Positions 56,191 through 64,000 of a DNA stretch of 64,000 nucleotides are shown piece after piece (position 1 is the first letter of the stretch; each line of letters opens with the position of its first letter). Both the position numbers and the translations under genes were made by a program. The DNA is taken from the NCBI RefSeq assembly GCF_963678635.1, contig NC_087070.1, positions 10,946,539 through 11,010,538 of the forward strand, read 5' to 3'. Under the pieces are notes generated by a model. The model was not told the origin of the DNA, did not search any database, and saw only the letters and a list, made by a program, of their open reading frames with translations. Source of the stretch: Symsagittifera roscoffensis (lineage: Eukaryota > Xenacoelomorpha > Acoela > Convolutidae).

Positions 56191-57310
56191 ATCATAGGAT
56201 TACTAAAAGTATCTGCTGTCAAAATAAATTGTCTGAAGGTTATCTCCTCCAAAATAAGGTTGTAAATGACTTTAATATTTTTCATATATCACATATTTAC
56301 TCAGGTCTAAAGTAGCAGATCCTGAATGCATTGGTTTGTCCATATAAAACTTTTTCTAGATTTTATGATTTTTGTTTACAAGTTTTTTCGGCTAATATTA
56401 TTTTTCCCGAGAACTTGAGAGATTGTCAAAATCTCATTTGAACTCATATGTACAAAACACGAAACGTAACTTTTTCACAGATATTTTTGAACTCCTTAAC
56501 CTGATATTTGACAAGTGATCTAATTCCTGCCTTTTCTTTCTCAACTTATTCTGTAAAATTCTACCTTATGGGACGTTTCCTCGAGGGGCCTTAGGGCCAA
56601 TGAGTCGATCCCTGTGAGTATCTTATGACTGAATAAATGTGCTCACTAAATAATTCAAACTTCAAACTTCAGGTTTATATACTTAAAACAAATTTATTTG
56701 TATAACTATTTCAAAGCTTTTATCTTCTTTTTTTTCTTTAAAACTCAACTGTGAACTTGCTTTTAACCTTTTCCATCGTCCTACTACAAAAAAGAGCTTT
56801 TCAATGAAAAAAAAAATTGTTAAAAATCCAATATCAATATTGATTTGAGATATCTGATCAGTATTGTGATCAAATTACAATTTCAACAAAGACTTTTGGT
56901 TAAATTAACTACACAATGACATTTATCAACAATCATTCACTTTTGTACCTACAACTGTAACATTCTACAATAACTTTTTAAACAAATTTCTAAAAAGAGC
57001 CATCGACATTAACTTCTGTATTCAAATTAACTTCTTAGTCAGTCTCACAAAATTTTGAAATTTTCATGAGGAAGTTGTCATGACAAAAACATCTGCTGAC
57101 AATTCATCCCTTATTTCAGCTATATTTAATCTAGTACCATTAGTTTGATAGTTTATTAAGCAAAGTAGTAAAACAAATTCATTTGTTCCTTCAACTAAAC
57201 AAATGTTGCGTTTTCTTCGAAAGTCGGAGCAATATCTGTCACTGATGTATAGTCACTGATGTTAATTTATTGAAGCTCTAGTGTCAACCTGTAACGTAAA
57301 ATTTGTCGGC
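56191..57310. other. AT-rich DNA without recognised genes
   Basis: Nothing codes convincingly. The segment 56575-56640 (GGACGTTTCCTCGAGGGGCC… GAATAAATGTGCTC) is less AT-rich and contains a polyadenylation-like AATAAA, possibly the end of an old element. AAACTTCAAACTTC is a short tandem repeat at ~56660. Confidence 0.45.
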
Positions 57311-57316
57311 ACATTG

Positions 57317-57560
57317 ATTTTGTTGCGGATTCCGCAAGTAGCACATACAAGTAGTTGTTCCGGATTCCGAAATTGTAAGTGGATTCCGCAAAATTATCCG
57401 GATCCACTTACAATTTGCGGATTCCGCTTACAGTTTGCGGATTCCACTAACAGTTGCGGATTCCTCGACAAGCTTTTTTACTAAACACATATGCTATTAG
57501 TTTTCCATGGATTCCACAAACTTGTTCCGGATTCCACACATTTTGTTGCGGATTCAGCAA
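57317..57560 (+). repeat. GGATTCC minisatellite-like cluster
   Basis: About ten occurrences of (T)TGCGGATTCC or TTCCGGATTCC at irregular 15-30 bp spacing, often followed by GC or AC and a purine-rich spacer. One GGATCC variant occurs. GGATTCC is near-palindromic, so the cluster reads alike on both strands. Irregular spacing argues against a simple tandem array and for local scrambling. Confidence 0.75.
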
Positions 57561-57725
57561 AGTTGCCTGTTTTTGGAGCTTTACAGTGTTTTAGCTATTT
57601 GACCGTGGAATCCAGAGAATATCAAAGAAAAGTAGCAGTTTTGCGGATCCGGGACAAATCTGATTTGTGCCTCCTGCGAAATTTGCTTACAATTCACAAA
57701 ATGCACAGTTTGGCCTCGTAATGTT
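57561..57725 (-). repeat. Dispersed repeat piece ending CATTACGAGGCC
   Basis: On the minus strand it begins CATTACGAGGCCAAACTGTG. The same opening is found on the plus strand at ~21808 and, with changes, at ~45405. The sequence GCTTACAATTCACAAAATGC at ~57689 matches ~21972. Family unidentified. Confidence 0.5.
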
Positions 57726-57920
57726 AGTGTTTTCAAATTTGTATTTGTTCGCTTCCTCATTTTACTAGATAGTTTTAATGAAATAAAATTGTGAAAAAGT
57801 AAGCAATTCCCTTGAAACTAGTTTTTTTTGCTATTCTCTTAAAATTGAAAAACAATAGAATTTACTGTTCCTAAATTATTTCTAAAATTTCTTTCTCCTT
57901 TCTCATCATCAATTGAGTAT

Positions 57921-58359
57921 TTAGGAATTCGTCATCAACAACCCGCTATCTCTTAAATTTTTCATAACTTCACTTAACTGTATCTCTTTTACAAAAAACG
58001 TTCCGTTTATCAAGACTTGAATCAGGGGATTTCGTATTTTTTGTGTGACTTGATAAACAAAAAAATATATATATTTTAGTTCTTCTTTTTCAGTTTCATC
58101 ATTAGGTGACATCTTTGATTCAATTTCTCCTCGAGATGACTTGATTCTTTATTAATTTAGTTTGTGTTTCCGATCGAAGAAGAAATGGTGGCTCTAGGTT
58201 TTTTGCTATATCATGAGCAAATGTTTGATTACTATTCTTCTTTGGAACTTTTTGTTCAATTTCTTGCTTTTTTAAGCACACAGAATTTTCACGAGCCAGC
58301 GAGTTTTTTTCCAGATTTTTTTTGTTATTATTTCGACATTTTTGTATGAAAAACATCAA
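57921..58359 (-). pseudogene. Unidentified coding-like remnant, unit 1
   Basis: Two minus frames join with a frame change near 58115-58125. 58359-58120 is Lys/Asn/Glu-rich (KKQEIEQKVPKKNSNQTFAH; IAKNLEPPFLL). 58112-57921 begins MSPNDETEKEELKYIYFF and continues IQVLINGTFFVKEIQLSEVM. The MSP start (ATGTCACCTA) recurs at 61510 (MSPIEETQ) and 59482 (MSPIGKV), always after a similar upstream segment. That suggests repeated units of one gene. No family recognised; it is broken, so not called as a working gene. Confidence 0.42.
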
Positions 58360-58589
58360 TGAATCTAAAGAAGGATAAATTTAGGCCAATTCATTATTTC
58401 ACACTCCATTTATCTTTAGTAATATCAATAACTAGAAGTTCGCATATCTCCTTCCAACCATAATTACTCAAATTCTTCAATTCTTTGAAGGACCAATGTA
58501 TTGTAGCTTTATGACTACAAAATTGTTAACACTACTACGGTTTTCTGTGGTTGAAAAATATTTTTTAAAAGGATTGCATATAACAGTTT

Positions 58590-59482
58590 GTCTAGGTTAG
58601 TCAGAGTCATCTTCAGAATCTAATGAACAATTTTTTCCTCGATGTTTTCTTCTTTTAGACTATGCTTTTTCTTATATTATCTGAGTTCATTTTATTTAGG
58701 TTAATGAAAAATACTTTTGAGCTAAGATCCATTTTTTCTAGATGTGTTAAGTTTTCTTATAGGCTATTGTATTTTACAAGTTAGGGTCCCTGTAAAATTT
58801 TTTGTGGGACGACGTGATTAACAAAACGTGATTCGACTAAAAGAAAACTTCATCGCTTTTAGAATCTTGATTTTCATTGAAAATTGTTCAGTAGCATAAG
58901 GACTTGTGTCAGAAGTTTTTTTTCTTTGAGTAGTTTACGTGTCATTTTAGTCATTGCTGACTTCTTCTCTTTAAAAAAAGGATGTTTTTGCCATCAGAAG
59001 TTTTACTTAGTAGCGGATGCTTCTGAAAGTCTGGACTTTTTAATGCATGATTTTTCCTAAAAAACTTTCAAAGTTAATTAGTTTAATTGGATCTAACATA
59101 TAGAAAATAATTATATATCTTAATTTGTTTGTTTTATCTACATATTCGACGACATTAATCAGAAGAATAAATCAAGTTGAAAATTTTTCTAAGAGTTTAA
59201 AATAACATTAGTTCCAAAAACCACATTTCTTTGATTTTTTTCCTTGGTGTTATGATTTTTAATATCTTCTTTATGTACTTCTACGTTTATTTCTCGTATA
59301 ATCTGAAAACATTGTTGAGTTGGGATCCAATTTTGTAGGTATGTTAATTTTTCTTTCAAAGTGTTTTAAGCTATAAATTGGCTTTCTGTAAAAAAATTGT
59401 GACGTGATAACCAAAATACAGACCAAATTTTTGTGCTTCTAAACTTTTCCAATAGGCGACATCTTAATAGTTCCTGGTTCAC
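58590..59482 (-). pseudogene. Unidentified coding-like remnant, unit 2
   Basis: The minus strand has ATGTCGCCTATTGGAAAAG at ~59482 (homologous to the MSP starts in units 1 and 3) and a GGATCCCAACTCAACAATG block at ~59325 that recurs at ~58725 and ~63325. At ~59095-58985 come DPIKLINFE and, in another frame, KNHALKSPDFQKHPLLSKTS, related to 59998-59890. Frames break about every 30 codons. Confidence 0.38.
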
Positions 59483-60100
59483 ATTCTTTGAGTTGCATCA
59501 TTATTGAAGAAAAAATTTTTCAAAACTTATTTTGCCATCAATATTGAAAGTTTTAATAGATGTTTTTTTTACCAATTGTCTTCAAGTAATATGCACCTTC
59601 CGTTATCAGAAATGCTTTCCCCTTTTCAAACGGATTTTTTTTGAAATATAATTTTAATTATGTATTTTGAAGAGAAATTTATAAACAATCATTGATGTTA
59701 CTGGAAACCTATGATCACCATTGTTTATCAACAATGAATTAAAGAAAATTTCTTCGCGTGTAGAAATTGCAATTCAGGGAAAATTTGTTCAGTAATTTGA
59801 AGATTTGTATCGAAAAATTTTCCTTGTTTAATTCATCTGTTATGTATTTCATTGATTACTTATTATTCTCTAGAGAAAGGAGTTTTGCCTATGTAAACCC
59901 TCTACAGTAGCTGATGCTTTTGGAAATCTTGACTGATTTCCTTGAAGGATGATTTTTCTCTAAAATTTTCCAAGCGCGCTCAATTAGTTTAACATGATCT
60001 AATATCAGAAAAGATATTCAAATATTTCGTTGTTTCAAGTTGTTTCTTCGTTAAACATAAATAAAAATATCAATGCACAAATTATAAACAAATCATGATT
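59483..60100 (-). pseudogene. Unidentified coding-like remnant, unit 3 (KLIERAWKILEKNH)
   Basis: At ~59998-59890 the minus frame reads DHVKLIERAWKILEKNHPSR then KSVKISKSISYCRGF. It aligns with the homologous segment of unit 2 at the residue level as well as in DNA, with more silent-looking than disruptive changes in the KNH block. That is weak evidence of former coding. Function unknown. Confidence 0.38.
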
Positions 60101-60198
60101 TTGATCTATATGATGAATCTGTGGTTTTATCGACCAATTAAGTCATAAATTATTGTATGATATATAGTTTTATAGTGATATAGAGACTGATGCTAACT

Positions 60199-61140
60199 TC
60201 TCGGGTTGACCAAAACTTCTTATCATACAATTTCCATATATGAGAAACTTCTTGTCATACAATTTAATACAATTCCATACGTACAGAAAATTGTATGAAA
60301 ACTCTATGATAAGCATTTTTTCATATAAGAAAATTGTATGATAGATGTTTTCCCATAAACAAAAAATTTTGATTTTTTCTTTCTAAATTTAGTTTCTGAA
60401 AAATTTTCGGTTGTAGTTGCAACTGAACACAAGTGACAAAGACCTTGGTTACTCAAAACACCAAAGGTTGGACGGTCTTGCATTTACAATGCATAGAAAA
60501 CGACCTGATTTTGGCTGTCTTTCACAATTGATATAACAAAAGTAACAAACTTTTATTTTTTGGCAAAATTTTTTAATGATGATTATATTAAATTTTTGAA
60601 TTTTCAAATTATCAGACATTGATCAAGGCGTACAATAACACCCCATACAAAAGAAAGAGGAATTTTCAGCGTTTTTGAAAAAAAGAAATTAAGTGAAAAG
60701 AAAAAATGAAGCCAATTTTATTGTATCCAGGACTACGTTATGCACACAAAATTTTAAATTTTGCATGCAAAATTTTTTTTGAAAAATGTTTGTTTGCGTA
60801 CGAAAATCGATTTGCGGTTGAAAAAAAAAACAAAAAAAATTTTGGGCTAAATTTTCAAAACAACTTGAAAAATTTTTTGTGTCGCCACCAAAAAAAAGTC
60901 AGTCATACAATTTCCATATATGGGAATTGTATGATCAGCATTTTTTCAAAAAACGAAAACCTCAGTTTTTTGTTATCACCAGATTGTTTTATTAGAATCA
61001 AACAGCCACAGAAATGAGTTAATACCAGTTTTCAACCATTTTTAGAAATTGTATGAAAATTGTATGACAAGCATTTTCCCACACACTTGATGTATGGAAT
61101 TGTATGATAAGCATTTTCGGTGTATGGAGGTCAACCCGGG
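60199..61140. mobile_element. TIR element of the CATACAATT family, ~940 bp
   Basis: The left end is CGGGTTGACCAAAACTTCTT followed by ATCATACAATTTCC. The right end, reverse-complemented, is CCCGGGTTGACCTCCATACA, then CCGAAAATGCTTATCATAC. Inside are perfect palindromes such as TCATACAATTTCC-ATATAT-GGGAATTGTATGA (60903-60935, one base of slack) and repeats of GTATGA(T/C)AAGCAT. A 103-codon plus frame (60706-61017) shows no transposase motif. Related fragments lie at 20.9, 24.5, 24.9, 32.8, 39.8 and 41.4 kb. Target duplication not resolved. Confidence 0.6.
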
Positions 61141-62080
61141 TTATTAAATCTCTATCTAGACCCTTTATTTGTTGATTTTTAGGATTTAAACAAAAAGCCT
61201 CTTGATTTGGATTTTTCTCCCCTGTCAAAAAAGTTCAAGAAGAGCTCAAAAAGTTTCCGGAACTTCATGTTTCTAACTACTTTGTAAAATACTTTCTCAC
61301 TTTTGATCTTCATTGAAAATTTCAGGAGTTGTATCATCAACGTTTCGGTGTCTTTTAAGCAAATCATAACCCCAATTAATAGTTTTACCATTAAAATAAA
61401 ACTTCACTTTGTCAGGACTTGTACTTGGGGTCTCTGTAATTTTTTTTTGAGTGACTTGTTGAACAAATTATAAATAGCATCATCGTTTTCTGAGTTTCTT
61501 CAATAGGTGACATTTTCAAAGTACCTTATTTTCAACTTCTGTGTTGAATCATAACTAAAGCTTTTATATTAATACACATATACAATCAGCTTTTGAAAAT
61601 CTTTATCAATACTTACTAATTTTTTTAGATATCAATTGTCTCTATTCGTTATTAAGGTATTAGAATTTTTTGCAGTTATCTACTGAAAAAATCAATTTCA
61701 CTAATTGTATGAATAAAAAGATGTAAACATTCATTGATTCTACTGCAAATCCTCAATCCTCAACCCCTATTGGCTCAAAGAAAACTTTTTTGTCGAAAAA
61801 AACTTGCATTTCAATGAAATTGTGTTTCGCAGCTTTAAGTCTTTGACGGAAAAATATTTCCTTGACTTTGTGATATTATTTTTTAGTTATTGATAACTTC
61901 TTTTTCAATAGAAAAGAAAATTTTGACTGTAAGGCTGATTGTTATGGTAGTGTTGACTTATTTCCTGATACGTTTTCTTCCTAAAAATTTTTTTCCAAGA
62001 GTTCAATTCGTTTGCACTCTAATCATGCCTTGTTTTTTCATCTCTTGTATCTCTTTTTTTGGAGATTTCTGATAAAATGC
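61141..62080 (-). pseudogene. Unidentified coding-like remnant, unit 4
   Basis: The minus strand has MSPIEETQ at ~61510. After a one-base frame change a readable stretch follows: DDAIYNLFNKSLKKKITETP, then DKVKFYFNGKTINWGYDLLK and RHRNVDDTTPEIFNED, ending near 61310. 61391-61179 overlaps it in another frame. At 62075-61985 comes SPKKEIQEMKKQGMIRVQTN and a stop. The F-x-F-N-G-K…DDTTPE pattern vaguely recalls a ubiquitin/SUMO-like strand order, but I cannot support that call. Same family as units 1-3. Confidence 0.42.
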
Positions 62081-63600
62081 TTTTTTGGGGTTTAGAAAGG
62101 TAATCTTAAAAAAATACCCGGGTTTAATTACATATCACTTTCACAATTGACATTATATCATTTGTAATCATAAAATTTTTAACGTTAATTAGTAGCTTTT
62201 TAGTTTCATGATTTTTTTTTCAACTCAAAATCTTCACTTCTTCTTTCAGAAAATTCTCAATGTCAAAAATTGCTTCGCATACTCTCGCGTGGAGTTACTT
62301 TTAAATCGACGTTCTTTCTCTTCGAACTATTTTAAATATTCATTAGATTATAATGGTCAAATCAATTGCTTCTTTCTGTATTTTCAATGGTTTACTTCGT
62401 GCTTCCAACACAATTTAACTGCTTAAGCTGCTTTGAACAAAAATTTATTTGATACGAAAGTAACGGAATATTTGTGCTCGGGGTGCGTTTTTTTTCTTCA
62501 GACAAATTTCGACTTTTTAACTGGCCATTTTTGACGCAATTGTTTTTTAAATCGTTCGAAAGGTATTGTTCTCCCGAGCTCAAATTTGAAAAGTTATTTC
62601 ACCTGTGATCATTTTTCGAAAATTTACGGGGACTTAAAAATTGCCATTTAAGCCAATTTTGGACAATTAGCGCGTGATATATTTCGCGCTATTAACGCGT
62701 AAGCGGAGATTTAATATGTCTTAGAAATTGTTCCAAATTGGTTATAAGAAGTTTATTTGCCATAATTGGTTTGTTACAAGGAGCGAAATCTATCCTTTTA
62801 TACTTTAAATGGCGTGTGGGGGGATGCTTTTCAAAAAAAATTTCAGACTTTAGATTTTTTTTTTCATTTTGTTTCAATTCAATAATTTTTTTATTGTTAT
62901 TGCTGCTTCATAAACCTTAAAAACAGTCCGAACATTCAGGGCTTTGCCTTGATACAAGCTATCTTGTTTTGATTATGTAGACATTTTCTGATATGAAATT
63001 ACATCAACGAACTTCAAAAATGAATATAATTTCGTCGGGCCAAATTTATGTCTCCCACTCAATTTATTTCGAGTAGTATCAATGAAAATCCGATTCTCGC
63101 TTCCAAGCCAATTTCCGTATTGTTTTTGATTTTCTTGTATGACATATTCACTGAAGTTTTCGCACTTTAAATACTGCTGACCTTACTAGATTTTTCTGGA
63201 ATGAAAAGTTCTGGGCTTTTTCTGGTATGACTATTCCTTGATATATTCATCTCTTATAGCATGCTTCATTTCTTCTATCATTTAATTCCTGAAATATCTA
63301 AAATTTTGTTTGATTTGGGATCCATTCTCTGGATACTTTAAACTTTCTATTGTTTTCTTTTCAAATTGATTATCAAAAATCTCAAATACTTTATCATTAA
63401 AAGTTTCTGAAGCTAAGAAATCTACGCCCTCAAAATTTTTTGCCATTTGGTTTTTATCATGTTTTTGCTAGTGAAATTTGCCGAGTTTATTGACTTCAAA
63501 ACTTAGTTGTGTAAATTGTATAATGATTATTGGTTTGATAATTGGTTACGCTACGTAGCTTAGTTAGATACCCAGTATCAGTTTAGTATTTTAACGATTT
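62081..63600. other. AT-rich DNA with repeat pieces and unit-5 remnant
   Basis: 62501-62975 is the partner of 46084-47975. 63225-63360 contains a GATTTGGGATCCATTCTCTG block homologous to those at ~58725 and ~59325, i.e. a further degraded copy of the unidentified unit. CCCGGGTTTAATTACAT at ~62117 resembles the palindrome-family end. No working gene is supported. Confidence 0.45.
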
Positions 63601-63641
63601 GTCTTTAAACTGAGAGTTTAACGGCAAGGAAATTGTTACAT

Positions 63642-64000
63642 CTAACATTGATGTAAATAAACAAGAGAGTGACCACGATCAATGTGGCGCTCGACATAAA
63701 CCGCTGAATGACCTTGACTAAGATTAATGAAATAAACTGCAGAATTTCTGCACAAAAGACATGTTGGTAACGAGGTACCGAAGGGGCAAGTAAATTGAGC
63801 CTCGGACGAGCTAGGCGCCGAAATGGTGTTCGTGGCAGCAGTTGTGCTAGGCAGCTGAGCAAGGGAATCGGACGGCCTTAAGAACTTGACTGGTGGAGAA
63901 TCTTCCAACAACTGAGGACATGCCGTGACTGCAGTTGATTCTTTCAGCACTTGGGGATGACTTGATCCTGAAGAGCCCTCACTGGACGAGTCTTCCGTGA
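63642..64000 (-). CDS. Partial ORF with Cys/His zinc-finger-like motif
   Basis: Open on the minus strand from the window edge to a stop at 63642 (about 119 codons seen, N-terminus outside). The N-terminal part is Ser/Pro/Thr-rich (SSSEGSSGSSHP; PSTTAATNTISAPSSSE). The end reads FTCPFGTSLPTCLLCRN… followed by GHSAVYVERHIDRGH, giving Cys-x2-Cys and His-x4-His spacings like a C2H2 finger. Non-LTR retrotransposons often start with such fingers, but no RT is visible downstream, so this may be a truncated one or a host exon. GC content is higher than in the neighbouring 20 kb, favouring real coding sequence. Confidence 0.5.
   Translation of the reverse strand, partial: TEDSSSEGSSGSSHPQVLKESTAVTACPQLLEDSPPVKFLRPSDSLAQLPSTTAATNTISAPSSSEAQFTCPFGTSLPTCLLCRNSAVYFINLSQGHSAVYVERHIDRGHSLVYLHQC

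Noticed and set aside
61310..61440. Ubiquitin/SUMO-like domain
   Set aside because: FYFNGK…DDTTPE is suggestive, but length, hydrophobic core and terminal Gly-Gly are not there; too weak to name.

Overview
The window looks like intergenic or pericentromeric DNA of an AT-rich invertebrate animal. BEL/Pao retrotransposons are known essentially only from animals. C-type-lectin-like exon fragments, a TTTTTTTTTCAG splice acceptor and the absence of any intact long gene fit the same picture. I cannot name the species. No bacterial features (operons, ribosome binding sites, CRISPR) are present. There is one 200-base assembly gap (38850-39049).

Layout. 1-8985 is a satellite array of ~70-bp monomers with an internal imperfect hairpin, a 4-monomer higher-order unit and recent kilobase-scale duplications, one of exactly 1191 bp in tandem. 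8986-18835 is a ~9.85-kb block interrupting the satellite. It holds a decayed BEL/Pao element on the minus strand (gag DUF1759 + CCHC, DUF1758 protease, RT, RNase H, integrase, DUF5641), itself split in the RT by a tRNA-like SINE, followed by a ~1.8-kb tandem duplication carrying an unidentified degenerate ORF. The satellite resumes at 18838 and flips orientation near 18990, ending at ~20370. A C-type-lectin-like exon lies just beyond (20470-20674).

20.7-25.5 kb is AT-rich DNA with a well-delimited 561-bp MITE (22481-23041; 24-bp terminal inverted repeats, 8-bp target duplication). 25.5-32.6 kb is a Ty3/gypsy-like element (A) with an unusual ~2 kb of coding sequence upstream of Gag; its pol is cut inside RT and followed by an inverted copy of itself. 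33.9-38.8 kb is a second decayed Ty3/gypsy element (B). 41.6-42.8 kb is a gypsy integrase fragment (C) split by a 428-bp hAT-type MITE with a perfect 8-bp target duplication. A second lectin-like fragment is at ~44.3-44.4 kb (minus). 49.8-55.6 kb is a third Ty3/gypsy element (D), the most complete one, with matching end remnants.

The right end (55.6-64 kb) has a 163-bp tandem repeat, a GGATTCC-rich minisatellite, a set of diverged repeated coding-like segments on the minus strand (57.9-63.4 kb), a TIR element of the CATACAATT palindrome family, and a partial minus-strand ORF with a Cys/His zinc-finger-like motif running off the window edge.

The genes do not form a pathway: this is a graveyard of nested mobile elements whose insertion order can be read. 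The most novel-looking items are the hairpin satellite and its inversion, the 22481-23041 MITE family, the extra 5' ORFs of gypsy A, and the unidentified repeated coding remnants at 57.9-63.4 kb. All calls come from reading the sequence; no database search was run.
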